This document shows positions 38,001 through 47,307 of a DNA stretch of 64,000 nucleotides, piece by piece. A program made the position numbers and the translations under genes. Every line of letters begins with the position of its first letter. Position 1 is the stretch's first letter. The notes below the pieces were generated by a model that was not told where the DNA came from, did no database searches, and worked only from the letters and a program-made list of their open reading frames with translations. Location: assembly GCF_000236585.1 (NCBI RefSeq), contig NC_017278.1:1-64000 (forward strand), written 5' to 3'. The DNA is from Thermus sp. CCB_US3_UF1 (GTDB taxonomy: Bacteria > Deinococcota > Deinococci > Deinococcales > Thermaceae).

Positions 38001-38687
38001 GAGATCACCCGGCTGCGCTACGAGAAGGAGGCCCTCGGCATCTACGTTTCCGGCCACCCTGTCCTCCGCTACCCCGGCCTGCGGGAGGTGGCCAGCTGCG
38101 CCCTCGAGGACCTCCCCCACTTCGCCCACGACCTCCCTCCCCGGGCCCGGGTCCTCCTGGCAGGCATGGTGGAGGAGGTGGTGCGCAAGCCCACCAAGAG
38201 CGGGGGGATGATGGCCCGCTTCGTCCTCTCCGACGAGACGGGGGCCCTGGAGGCGGTGGCCTTTGGCCGGGCCTACGAGGGGGTTTCCCCCAAGCTCAAG
38301 GAGGACACCCCCCTCTTGGTCCTGGCCGAGGTGGAGCGGGAGGAAGGGGGGGTGCGGGTGATGGCCCAGGCGGTCTGGACCTACGAGGAGGTGGCCGAAG
38401 CCCCCAAGGCCCTGGAGGTGGAGGCGGACCACGCCCTTTTGGACGAGAAGGGGGTAACCCTTCTCAAAAGCCTCCTGGACGAGCATCCAGGCCCCTATCC
38501 CTTCTACGTGCGGGTGCAGGGGCCCTTCGGCGAGGCCCTTTTCGCCCTGAAGGAGGTCCGGGCCTCGGAAGAGGCCCTTAGGGCCTTGGAGGCCGAGGGC
38601 TTCCGCGCCTACCTGGTGCCCGACCGGGAGGTCTTCCTCCAGGGGAACGGGGGAAACGGCAGCAAGGAGGAGGCGGTCCCCTTCTAG
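35019..38687 (+). CDS. dnaE: DNA polymerase III alpha subunit
   Basis: The replicative polymerase, 1222 aa. The N-terminal PHP domain begins FAHLHQHTQYSLLDGAAKL, a metal-binding proofreading-type site in Thermus. The catalytic aspartates are in MPDIDTDFSDRERD (about residues 460-470), with a third in LLKMDFLGLRTL. An OB fold and clamp-binding region lie near the C-terminus. No intein interrupts it. The frame is open well upstream, but MASRLKFAHLHQH at 35019 is the conserved start. The terminator at 38692 is shared with groEL. Confidence 0.97.
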   Translation: MASRLKFAHLHQHTQYSLLDGAAKLTDLLKWVKEVSPEEPALAITDHGNLFGAIEFYKKATAMGVKPILGYEAYVAAESRFDRKRGKGLDGGYFHLTLLAKDFRGYQNLVRLASRAYLEGFYEKPRIDREILREHAEGLIALSGCLGAEIPQFILQDRLDLAEARLQEYLSIFGDRFFLELQNHGLPEQQKVNAVLKEFARKYGLGMVATNDGHYVRKEDARAHEVLLAVQSKTTLDDPERWRFPCDEFYVKTPEEMRAAFPEAEWGDEPFDNTVVIARMCQVDLPIGDRMVYRIPRFPLPEGRTEAQYLRELTFLGLLRRYPDRITEGFYREVFRRLGKLPPHGDGVALAQALAQVEEGAWEAFLSGLPPLEGVGEWTAEAILHRALYELSVIERMGFPGYFLIVQDYINWARQNGISVGPGRGSAAGSLVAYAVGITNIDPLRFGLLFERFLNPERVSMPDIDTDFSDRERDRVIEYVRRRYGADRVAQIGTFGSLASKAALKDVARVYGIPHKKAEELAKLIPVQFGKPKPLAEAIQVVPELRAEMEKDPKVREVLEVAMRLEGLNRHASVHAAGVVIAQEPLTDLVPLMRDQEGRPVTQYDMGAVEALGLLKMDFLGLRTLTFLDEAKRILKESRGVELDYDRIPLDDPKTFDLLSRGETKGVFQLESGGMTSTVRGLKPRRLEDIIALVSLYRPGPMEHIPTYIRRHHGQEPVAYPEFPHAERYLRPILEETYGIPVYQEQIMQIASAVAGYSLGEADLLRRAMGKKKLEEMQRHRERFVRGAKERGIPEEEAHRLFDMLEAFANYGFNKSHAAAYSLLAYQTAYVKAHYPVEYMAALLSVERHDSDKVAEYIRDARSLGIPVLPPDINRSGFDFKVVGGEILFGLSAVKNVGEGAASAILQERERGGPYRSLGDFLKRLDEKVVNKRTLESLVKAGAFDAFGDRARLLASLEPLLRWAAESRERARSGMMGLFAEVEEPPLAEASPLDEITRLRYEKEALGIYVSGHPVLRYPGLREVASCALEDLPHFAHDLPPRARVLLAGMVEEVVRKPTKSGGMMARFVLSDETGALEAVAFGRAYEGVSPKLKEDTPLLVLAEVEREEGGVRVMAQAVWTYEEVAEAPKALEVEADHALLDEKGVTLLKSLLDEHPGPYPFYVRVQGPFGEALFALKEVRASEEALRALEAEGFRAYLVPDREVFLQGNGGNGSKEEAVPF

Positions 38688-38691
38688 GCCA

Positions 38692-38719
38692 AAAGGCCGG
38701 GCCAGAAGGCCCGGCCTTG
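38692..38719. terminator. Shared terminator between dnaE and groEL
   Basis: AAGGCCGGGCC and GGCCCGGCCTT form an 11-bp stem around AGAA. The minus strand ends in CCTTTTGG, so it best serves groEL but can stop both convergent transcripts. Confidence 0.75.
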
Positions 38720-38733
38720 CTAGCCCTTAGCCT

Positions 38734-40380
<1,647 letters not shown>

Positions 40381-40388
40381 TCAGACTC

Positions 40389-40694
40389 TTAGCTCAGAAC
40401 CGCCAGCAGGTCGCGCTCGGAGAGGATCACGTACTCCTCGCCGTCGATCTCAATCTCGGTGCCGCCGTACTTGGCGAAGACCACGATGTCCCCCTCCTTG
40501 ACCTCGAGGGGCACCTTCTGCCCGTTCTCCAGGATGCGGCCCGAGCCCACCGCGATCACCTTGCCCTTCTGGGGCTTCTCCTTGGCGGTGTCGGGGAGCA
40601 CGATGCCGCCCTTGGTCTTGGGTTCCTCCTCAATCCGCTTCACCACCACGCGGTCGCCTAGGGGCTTGATCACGGTCTTCACCTCCGCAGCCAT
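40389..40694 (-). CDS. groES: Co-chaperonin GroES (10 kDa)
   Basis: A 101-aa lid protein of the chaperonin. Seen: [32 protein letters not shown] (mobile loop) and [20 protein letters not shown]. The frame starts upstream at 40718, but the ATG at 40694 follows AAAGGAGG and gives the known length. It heads the groESL operon. Confidence 0.97.
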   Translation of the reverse strand: MAAEVKTVIKPLGDRVVVKRIEEEPKTKGGIVLPDTAKEKPQKGKVIAVGSGRILENGQKVPLEVKEGDIVVFAKYGGTEIEIDGEEYVILSERDLLAVLS

Positions 40695-40706
40695 AGCACT
40701 CCCTCC

Positions 40707-40735
40707 TTTGACGCTCAAAGGGCGAGAGTGTCAAA
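40707..40735. promoter_or_regulatory. CIRCE-like inverted repeat in the groESL leader
   Basis: TTTGACGCTC (40707-40716), nine bases, GAGTGTCAAA (40726-40735): 10-bp arms with one mismatch and a 9-bp spacer. CIRCE, the HrcA operator, is TTAGCACTC-N9-GAGTGCTAA. The spacing and the CTC/GAG core agree, the outer bases differ. It sits at the predicted transcription start. Confidence 0.65.
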
Positions 40736-40742
40736 CCGAGGC

Positions 40743-40773
40743 TTATTATTTTCCCCCCCGGGCTCTTTGTCAA
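40743..40773 (-). promoter_or_regulatory. groESL promoter
   Basis: On the minus strand a consensus TTGACA (40768-40773), 17 bp, AATAAT (40745-40750); TAATAA (40743-40748) with 19 bp is the alternative. The -35 contains the TGA stop of the upstream DUF58 gene. Confidence 0.8.
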
Positions 40774-41858
40774 GGGGGTTGAGGGGGGATATGTAAGGCC
40801 GGGATCTCGTACCCCCGCACCACCCTGAGGGCTAGGCCACGGGCCGCCAGAAGGGCCCGGGCCCTTAGGGCCCGCTCCAGCCCCGGGGTCTTGCCAAAAG
40901 CGGGGCGGCCCCGTTCCCCAGGGTAGAGGAAGTACCCCTCGGGCAGGAGGAGCAAAACCCCCTGCCGGGCCCGGGCGCTTCCGCGGAGGGCCGCTTCCAG
41001 GAAGGCCTCCTCCGCCACTTGGCTAACCAGGAGGTAGGTGCTTCCCGGGGGAGCAGGGGGAGGCAGGGCCGGTCCCGGGGTGGGCTTTAGCCGGGCGAGG
41101 AGGGTGAGGGCCCTTTCCAGATGGCCTCTTCCCCTGCCCAGGGGTAGGACCTCCCCTGCCGAGAGCCCGTAGCGCTCCCCCCGCCGCTCTGCCTCCAGCA
41201 GGAGCCAGGCGGCCAGGCTGGCGGCGTGGTCGGGGTAGCTGGGGTGGAGGCTTTGGGTGTCCAAGTGGAGGAAGAGGCCCCCCTGGAGGCGTTTTTCCGC
41301 CTCCCGTACCCAAGGCTCCCCATGGCGGAGACTGGCCTTGCGGGCTAGGAGGCGCAGGGGGTCTCCGGGGCGATAGGGGCGGAGGCTATGGGCCTCGAGG
41401 GGGTCTGGGAGGCCGAAGGGGGCAGGCCCCCCTTCCAGGAAGAAGCTGGGGGCAAGGCGGAAAGGCGGCAGGGGCCTCAAGGAGGGGTAGACCACGGCCT
41501 GCCCCGCCTCCAGGGAGAGGGTGTGCTCCCCAATCCCCAGGGCGCTCCACACCCGGAGGGTGAGGCGCACGGGGTGCTCTCCCCGCCGCCGGTAGCGGTA
41601 GGGGAGGGGGAGGTGAAGCCGGGTCCGGCCCCAGGCTACCCCGACCAGGGCCTGGGCCGGTAGGCCCAAGGGACCCGAAGGCAGGCTTTCCAGGCGGAAG
41701 AGAACCGGCAGGGGCGCGAAGAGCTCCGCCACAACCTCCCCCATCCCCCCTTGGCCGGGAAAGCCCGGGGGGAGGCCCTGGAGGCAGGCCCGGACCCTTA
41801 GCCAGCGGGGGGCCCATCCCAGGGCGAGGAGGAGGAGAAGGGCCAGGAACCCTTCCAC
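40770..41858 (-). CDS. DUF58-domain protein
   Basis: A 362-aa protein with an N-terminal membrane segment and the DUF58 signature YRPGDPLRLLARKASLRHGE followed by WVREAE. It then has a von Willebrand A-like fold region beginning LFLHLDTQS. DUF58 proteins regularly accompany MoxR ATPases, as here (2-bp gap), and are thought to act in envelope or complex maturation. The stop codon lies within the groES -35 box. Confidence 0.85.
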   Translation of the reverse strand: MEGFLALLLLLALGWAPRWLRVRACLQGLPPGFPGQGGMGEVVAELFAPLPVLFRLESLPSGPLGLPAQALVGVAWGRTRLHLPLPYRYRRRGEHPVRLTLRVWSALGIGEHTLSLEAGQAVVYPSLRPLPPFRLAPSFFLEGGPAPFGLPDPLEAHSLRPYRPGDPLRLLARKASLRHGEPWVREAEKRLQGGLFLHLDTQSLHPSYPDHAASLAAWLLLEAERRGERYGLSAGEVLPLGRGRGHLERALTLLARLKPTPGPALPPPAPPGSTYLLVSQVAEEAFLEAALRGSARARQGVLLLLPEGYFLYPGERGRPAFGKTPGLERALRARALLAARGLALRVVRGYEIPALHIPPQPP

Positions 41859-41860
41859 GC

Positions 41861-42775
41861 CTAGACCCTTTCCACCGGGGCGGGAATGGTCGCCAGGGCC
41901 TCCTGCACCAGACCCTCAGGGCGGGCCCCGGAAAGCTCGGCCTCCAGCCTGAGGAGGAGGCGGTGGGGGATAGCGGCCAGAAAGGCCCGTTTCACGTCCT
42001 CGGGGATGGCGAAGGGCCTTTCCTCCAGAAGAGCCAGGGCCTGGGCCAGGCGCTCCACCTGCAAAAGCGCCCGTGGGGAGGGTCCAAGCCGCACCTCTTC
42101 CCGGCCCCGCAGCCAGGCGGAGAGGGAGAGGAGGTAGTCTAGTAGCTCTTCCTCCATCCGTACCCGGCGCACTTGTTGCCGCAGGGCCAGGACCTCCTCC
42201 GCCCCGGTGACGGCCTTTAGGCCCTCTAGGGGGTCCCGTTCCCGCAGGGCCTGGAGCAGGGCCCTTTCGTCGGGGTAGCCCAGGGAAAGCCGGGCGGCGA
42301 AGCGATCCCGCTGGGCCACGGGCAGAGGGTAGGTGCCCTCCTCCTCCACCGGGTTCTGGGTAGCCAGAACAAAAAAAGGCTCGGGCAGGGGGTGGGTCTT
42401 CCCCTCGAGGGTAACCTGCCCTTCCCCCATGGCCTCGAGGAGGGCGGACTGGGTGCGGGGGGTGGCCCGGTTCAGCTCGTCCACCAGGAGGACCTGGGCA
42501 AAAAGGGGCCCGGGCTGCCAGAGAAACTCCCCTTCCCGGTAGAAGTACACCCCTGTGAGGTCCTGGGGCAGGAGGTCGGGGGTCATCTGGATGCGCCCAA
42601 AGCGGAGCCCTAGCGCCCGGGCTAGGGCCTTGGCGAAAGTGGTCTTCCCTGTCCCCGGTACGTCCTCCAGGAGGAGGTGCCCCCCGGAGAGTAGGGTGGC
42701 CAGGGCCAACTTTAGGGTCTCCTCTGGCAGGAAAACCCGCCCCTCTAGGGCCTGCTGGATGCGCGGATAGAACAT
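41861..42775 (-). CDS. MoxR-type AAA+ ATPase
   Basis: A 304-aa AAA+ chaperone-like ATPase. Seen: Walker A EDVPGTGKTT, IQMTPDLLPQDLTGV, Walker B VLLVDELNRATP and sensor VLATQNPVEEEGTYPLPVAQRDRF. It overlaps the DUF4129 gene by 31 bp and precedes DUF58 by 2 bp. The MoxR-DUF58-DUF4129 set is a known association with a role in assembling or activating partner complexes. Confidence 0.93.
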   Translation of the reverse strand: MFYPRIQQALEGRVFLPEETLKLALATLLSGGHLLLEDVPGTGKTTFAKALARALGLRFGRIQMTPDLLPQDLTGVYFYREGEFLWQPGPLFAQVLLVDELNRATPRTQSALLEAMGEGQVTLEGKTHPLPEPFFVLATQNPVEEEGTYPLPVAQRDRFAARLSLGYPDERALLQALRERDPLEGLKAVTGAEEVLALRQQVRRVRMEEELLDYLLSLSAWLRGREEVRLGPSPRALLQVERLAQALALLEERPFAIPEDVKRAFLAAIPHRLLLRLEAELSGARPEGLVQEALATIPAPVERV

Positions 42776-44073
42776 AACTTGAGGATACTTTCCAAGATCC
42801 CTTCCGCCTGCTCGGCTGCCCCTTCCCCTGCCCCTCCCCCATAGCGCACGGGAAGGTAAAGCCGGGTGAGGGCGAAAAGGGATGCCCTCACCTCGGGGAA
42901 GGAGCGGGCGACCCGCTCCCCGTACTCCAAGGGGCCCTCCCAGGCCTGGCGGGGCCAGCCCTGGGCTCCAAGGGCCCGCAAAGCCTTCAGGTAGGCCCTC
43001 CGCACCCGGTCCTCGGGAAGGGTTTCCCCCAGGGCTTGGCCTCGAGGGGCTGTCCTTGCCCCTGCCCGGACTTCCCCTTCCCCCCGAGAGCGGCGCCAGA
43101 CGGCAAGCAGGAGGAGGGAGAAGAAGGCCAGGGTGAGGAGGGCGGAAAACCCCGCCAAGGCCACCCCCACCTCCCCCAGCCGCCTAGGCCCGGGTATGGC
43201 CTCCGGTCTTGGGCCTTCCCCAGGGGCCCAAAGGCTTGCGGGAGGGGTTCCCGCCTCCCTGCCTTCCCCACCCCCCAGGGTACCCAGGTAGAGAAGGAAG
43301 AGGGCAAAGGCCAAAAGGGCCATCAGGAGTGGAAGAAGGTGGCCTCCCCGGTAGGGAAGCCTTTCTCCCCGACCCGCAAGGGGCCAAAGGGAAAAGAGGA
43401 GAAGGGCCAAGGCCAAGGGCAGGGCATACCCCAGGGCCCGGTTGAGGAAGCCCACCCAAGCCGGGAAACCCCCCTCAGGGGTTTGGTAGACCGCGCTTTC
43501 CCCTGGCTCCATTCCTCCCCCCAGGGCCTCCGCTGGGCCGAAAGGGCTCAGGTGGGGGAGGGGGAGGCTCGAGGCTGGAAAGGGCAGGTAGGCCAGGCCG
43601 GCCATCCCCAGGCCTAAGAGGAGGGGGAGCAAAAGGGCCCTCGGAGGCAAGGCCAGGGCTACCCTCCCTTCCCGGCCCTGCGAGAGGGCTCCTTCCAGCA
43701 GGTTTACCCCATGCAGGAGGCCGAGGAGAAAAAGCCCCCACGGCCCCAAGTCCAGCGCAGGAGGCAGGAGGAAGAGGCTAGCCAGAGGCCGGCCTTGGGC
43801 CGCCAAGAAAAGGCCCAGGAGAAGGAGGGAGGCCGAGGTGGCGGCCCAGTCCGCAAGCCATAGGGGGAAGGGGGCATAGAGGGCATGGAGAAGGCCGGGA
43901 AGGGGGGCGAACCACAAGAACCCCTGGGGGTAAAGGATCCGGGTGAGGGGGATCAGGCCCACCCCCAAGGCCAGGGCCAGCCCACCCCTGGGTAGGGCAG
44001 CCCAAAGCAGAACAGCTGCCAAAAAGAAGCTCAACCAGGGAAAGGGCCACCTGGGCAGACCTAGCCTCCCCAC
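42745..44073 (-). CDS. Membrane protein with C-terminal DUF4129 domain
   Basis: A 442-aa protein with about nine membrane segments in the first 260 residues, then a Pro/Gly-rich loop, another membrane helix (VALAGFSALLTLAFFSLLL) and a C-terminal domain (RAYLKALRALGAQGWPRQAW, LEYGERVARSFPEV) of DUF4129 type. The GTG at 44073 has a weak CCAGGG upstream. It lies 7 bp after a small peptide gene and overlaps moxR, so all four genes form one operon. Confidence 0.72.
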   Translation of the reverse strand: MGRLGLPRWPFPWLSFFLAAVLLWAALPRGGLALALGVGLIPLTRILYPQGFLWFAPLPGLLHALYAPFPLWLADWAATSASLLLLGLFLAAQGRPLASLFLLPPALDLGPWGLFLLGLLHGVNLLEGALSQGREGRVALALPPRALLLPLLLGLGMAGLAYLPFPASSLPLPHLSPFGPAEALGGGMEPGESAVYQTPEGGFPAWVGFLNRALGYALPLALALLLFSLWPLAGRGERLPYRGGHLLPLLMALLAFALFLLYLGTLGGGEGREAGTPPASLWAPGEGPRPEAIPGPRRLGEVGVALAGFSALLTLAFFSLLLLAVWRRSRGEGEVRAGARTAPRGQALGETLPEDRVRRAYLKALRALGAQGWPRQAWEGPLEYGERVARSFPEVRASLFALTRLYLPVRYGGGAGEGAAEQAEGILESILKLCSIRASSRP

Positions 44074-44080
44074 CCCTGGC

Positions 44081-44215
44081 CTAAAGGGGCATGTAGGGGC
44101 AATCCTTGACGTCCATGCCGCAACCCTGGGGCCAGGGTCCAGGGCCGTGGACCCCTAGGGGGATTGCCGCACGCCAAACCGCCAAGACGAGCGCCAGCAT
44201 CAAGAGTTTTCCCAT
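44081..44215 (-). CDS. Small secreted or membrane peptide, 44 aa
   Basis: A short gene. The ATG at 44215 follows AGGCAGGAGGTAACC, one of the best ribosome sites in the window, and the TAG is at 44081-44083. The product begins MGKLLMLALVLAVWRAA, a signal- or membrane-type stretch, and continues to a short tail with two cysteines (CGMDVKDC). It lies 7 bp before the DUF4129 gene. I know no homologue. The ribosome site and spacing make it credible. Confidence 0.65.
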   Translation of the reverse strand: MGKLLMLALVLAVWRAAIPLGVHGPGPWPQGCGMDVKDCPYMPL

Positions 44216-44269
44216 GGTTACCTCCTGCCTCAAGCTATCCCTGCCTCCTGGGGAGGAGCGTGGGGGGTT

Positions 44270-45043
44270 TTACCCTACCCCAAGCCGTTGCCGCAGGGCC
44301 TCGTAGAGGAGGAGGGCGGCGCTCACGGAAACGTTGAGGCTGTCCGCCCGGCCCCGCATGGGGATCCTCACCCGGGCCTGGGCCCGCTCCAGCCAGGCTG
44401 GGGGCAGCCCCTGGTCCTCGGCCCCCAGGAGAAAGGCCACCCCCTGGCGGTAGTCCTCCTCCCAGAGGGTCTTCTCCCCTCTGGGGGTGGCCGCCACCCG
44501 GAAAAGCCCCCGCTCCTCCAGGAAGCGGTCGGCCTCCCCCTCGGACAGGGGGAGGACGGGCAGGGAGAAGACCGCCCCCGTGGAGTTGCGGATCACCTGG
44601 GGGCTGTACAGGTCCACCCCCTCCGCCACCAGGACCAGGTCCGCCCCGGCGGCCTCGGCGCTCCGCAGGATGGCCCCCAGGTTTCCGGGCTTCTCCACCC
44701 CCAGGAGGACCAGGACCAGGGGGGCTTCCGGCAGAGGGGGGAGGGGGCGCCCTTGGGGTAGGCGGAAGACCCCGATGAGGGGCGGGGGGTTTTCCCGCAG
44801 GGAGACCCGTTCCATGGCCTCCTGGGAAAGCTCCAGGACGGGGGCAGGGCCTGCCAGGAGGCGGTCTTCCGGCAGGGCCTTGGGGCCGAGGAGGAGGGTA
44901 TATAGCTCCAGGCCAGCCCCCAGGGCCCGGGCCACCTCCCGCCTTCCCTCCACCAGGAAGAGGCCCGCCCGCTCCCGCTCCCGCCTTTCCTTGAGGGCGG
45001 CCAGGGCCTTCACCTTGGGGTTAGCGGGGCTTTGGATCCGCAT
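44270..45043 (-). CDS. SpoU/TrmH-family RNA 2'-O-methyltransferase
   Basis: A 257-aa RNA methyltransferase with a trefoil-knot fold. It has an N-terminal substrate-binding region (MRIQSPANPKVKALAALKE, FLVEGRREVARAL) and the knot motifs EKPGNLGAILRSAEAAGAD, LLGAEDQGLP and ADSLNVSVSAALLLYEALR. The target nucleotide is unknown; 23S rRNA is the usual one for this subgroup. It overlaps the end of the large acyl-CoA synthetase-like gene by 23 bp. Confidence 0.9.
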   Translation of the reverse strand: MRIQSPANPKVKALAALKERRERERAGLFLVEGRREVARALGAGLELYTLLLGPKALPEDRLLAGPAPVLELSQEAMERVSLRENPPPLIGVFRLPQGRPLPPLPEAPLVLVLLGVEKPGNLGAILRSAEAAGADLVLVAEGVDLYSPQVIRNSTGAVFSLPVLPLSEGEADRFLEERGLFRVAATPRGEKTLWEEDYRQGVAFLLGAEDQGLPPAWLERAQARVRIPMRGRADSLNVSVSAALLLYEALRQRLGVG

Positions 45044-47270
45044 GGAGGCGCACCTCGAGGCCGGCTACCTTGGGGCCTTGCAGCTCCAAGGCAAGGCCCT
45101 CCACCTGGGGAAGCTCCTCCAGGAGGCGGGAGAGGCGGAGGAGGATCTCCTGGTAGGGTCCGGGCTCCACCTTTCCCGCCAGGGGGGCCAGGAGCTCCTT
45201 GGCATCCCCCTCCGTGAGGGGGGAGAGCCGTTGCCCCAGCACCTGGTCCCCTAAGGGGGTGGGGAGGAGGAGGGTGAGGACGGGGCCGAAAAGGGGGTGG
45301 GGTTCCGCCTTGAGCCGGAGGGTAAGCCCCCCTTCCTCCCCGTCCAAGGGAAGGCCAAAGGCCTGGAGAAGGGCCTTGGCCTCCTCGAGGCCCAGGTGTT
45401 TCTTCCCCTCTAGGAGTTTCCGGGCCTCTTCCAAGCGGAGGTCGGGGAAGTCAGGGAAGCGCAAGGGCTCTTCCCGCCACACCCGGTAGGCCCAGGCCCG
45501 GGCCAGGGCGATGGCCGCGGACTCGGGGAAGCGGTAGAGGGCGGCCTTGCCCAAAACCCGGGCCCGCACCCCGGGGGAGCCCATGGCGCAGGCCAGGAGG
45601 AGCTTCTCCCCTTCTGCCCGCTCCACCAACCCCAGGAACTCCTCCTCGCTGGCGAAGCCCATGGGCACGAAGAGGAGGAAAACGCTTCCCGCCTCGCTTG
45701 CCATGGCCTCTTTTAGGGCGTGGGCGAAATCCTCGGCCCGGGCGGTGGAGCCCAGGTCCACGTGCTCCACCGCAAGCCCCCCTTCCTGCAGGGCCTCCAG
45801 GGCCAGGTTGGAGGGACCGGAGGCGTTGGAGATGAGGCGCACCCGGGGGTTCTCCGGCAAGCGGCCCAGGGAGAGGAGGGCGGCCACGTCAAAGGCCTCC
45901 TCCAGGTCGTTGGCCCGGATCACCCCGGCCTGGGCGAAGAGGGCCCGCACCAGGGGGTCGCGGGAGGGGTGGACGGCCAGGATGGGCTTCCGCTTGCCGA
46001 TGCGCCGCGCCAGGCGGGAGAAGCGGCGGGGGTTGCCGAAGCCCTCCAGGTAGAGGAGGATCACCCCGGTGCGCTCGTCCTCCTCCCAAAACTGCAGGAG
46101 GTCGTTGGAGGAGAGGTCGGCCTTGGCCCCCAAGGAGACGAAGGAGGCGATGCCCAGGCCCATCCCTTCGGCGTAGGCCATCACCGCCCGCCCCAGGGTG
46201 CCGGACTGGCTGGAGATGGCCAAGGGGCCGGGCTTGGGCAGGGGGGCCAGGCCGGCGGCCAGGCGGGCCTCGGGATGGGTGTGGACCAGACCCAAGGAGC
46301 CCGGGCCCAGAAGGCGCATGCCGAAGCGGCGGGCCCTGTCCGCCAGGGCCTTGGCCTCCTGGGGGCTGAAGCCGGTGGTGAGGACGATGGCCCCCCGCAC
46401 CCCCCGCCGGCCACAGGCCTCGAGGGCCCCCAGGACCCTTTCCTTGGGCACGGCGATCACCGCCAGGTCCACGGGCCCGGGGATGCTCTCCACGCTGGGG
46501 TAGGCCAGGAGGGGGCCCACCGTACCCCCCTCCTGGCCGATGGCCTCGTTCACCGGGTAGACCGGCCCTTGGAAGCGGCCAAAGATGAGGTTCTCCAGCA
46601 CCCGGTACCCAATGCTCTCCGGATCGCGGCTTGCCCCCACCACCGCTACCCCCCGGGGGAAGAAGAAGGGGTGGAGGCTGGCGATGGTGGAAACCTTCTC
46701 CCGCCACTCAAAGCGCTCGGCGGCCTTTTCCTCCAGAAGGATCTCAAACTCCACCTCCACCTCCCCCCCTTCCCGGTGGGCCCTCACCTCAAAGCCGCTT
46801 TCCATGAAGACGCCCAGCATCTGCCGGTTTTCCGCCAGGGTGAAGGCCTGGAAGCGGCGCACCCCCCTTTTGGCGGCGATGAGGGCCAGGCGCTCCAGGA
46901 GCAAGGTGCCCAGGCCCTTGCCCTGGTAGGCGTCGTCCACCAGGAAGGCCACCTCCGCCGTGTCCTCCCCCTTGACCCGCACGTACTCCCCCGTGGCCAC
47001 GATCCTCGGGGGATCCCCGGCCAGGACGATCAGGGTCACCTTCTCCTCCTCGGGCTTGGCGGAAAGGAGGAGTTCCGCCGCCTTCTCCGGGGAGATGGGG
47101 GAAAAGAAGCGCATGCGCAAGGACTCGGGGGAAAGCCGCTTCAGAAAGGCCACAAAGAGGGCCAGATCCTTGGGGCCTGCCCGCCTCAGGAGGGCGGTGC
47201 GCCCGTCCTTGAGGAGGACCGGGCCCTCCTCGAGGCCATACTGGGGCGTGGGCGCGGGCACGTAGCCCAT
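45021..47270 (-). CDS. GNAT fused to ADP-forming acyl-CoA synthetase-like protein
   Basis: A 749-aa Pat-type fusion. The N-terminal GNAT acetyltransferase domain (about 1-190; VDDAYQGKGLGTLLLERL) is followed by a CoA-binding Rossmann domain (VAVVGASRDPESIGYRVLEN) and succinyl-CoA ligase-like domains (SSQSGTLGRAVMAYAEGMG). The ATP-grasp part at the end (about 610-749) looks much shorter than in PatZ-type proteins of near 890 aa. Likely role: lysine acetylation of metabolic enzymes; full synthetase activity is doubtful. Divergent from pgi. Confidence 0.8.
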   Translation of the reverse strand: MGYVPAPTPQYGLEEGPVLLKDGRTALLRRAGPKDLALFVAFLKRLSPESLRMRFFSPISPEKAAELLLSAKPEEEKVTLIVLAGDPPRIVATGEYVRVKGEDTAEVAFLVDDAYQGKGLGTLLLERLALIAAKRGVRRFQAFTLAENRQMLGVFMESGFEVRAHREGGEVEVEFEILLEEKAAERFEWREKVSTIASLHPFFFPRGVAVVGASRDPESIGYRVLENLIFGRFQGPVYPVNEAIGQEGGTVGPLLAYPSVESIPGPVDLAVIAVPKERVLGALEACGRRGVRGAIVLTTGFSPQEAKALADRARRFGMRLLGPGSLGLVHTHPEARLAAGLAPLPKPGPLAISSQSGTLGRAVMAYAEGMGLGIASFVSLGAKADLSSNDLLQFWEEDERTGVILLYLEGFGNPRRFSRLARRIGKRKPILAVHPSRDPLVRALFAQAGVIRANDLEEAFDVAALLSLGRLPENPRVRLISNASGPSNLALEALQEGGLAVEHVDLGSTARAEDFAHALKEAMASEAGSVFLLFVPMGFASEEEFLGLVERAEGEKLLLACAMGSPGVRARVLGKAALYRFPESAAIALARAWAYRVWREEPLRFPDFPDLRLEEARKLLEGKKHLGLEEAKALLQAFGLPLDGEEGGLTLRLKAEPHPLFGPVLTLLLPTPLGDQVLGQRLSPLTEGDAKELLAPLAGKVEPGPYQEILLRLSRLLEELPQVEGLALELQGPKVAGLEVRLHADPKPR

Positions 47271-47295
47271 ACCCCTAGCCTACCCTGGCCGGGGG

Positions 47296-47301
47296 TAACA
47301 T
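47296..47301 (+). promoter_or_regulatory. Leaderless -10 box of pgi
   Basis: TAACAT ends 6 nt before the pgi ATG at 47308. Confidence 0.45.
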
Positions 47302-47307
47302 GGGGGC

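Noticed and set aside
34998-38486. 1162-codon reverse frame opposite dnaE
   Set aside because: An antisense shadow produced by strong third-position G+C bias; composition is Gly/Leu/His/Val-rich and without domains, while dnaE on the other strand is certain.
40690-40735. Canonical CIRCE using GAGTGCTA next to the groES ATG
   Set aside because: The matching CACTC arm is 24 bases away rather than 9; the 40707-40735 repeat has the right spacing instead.
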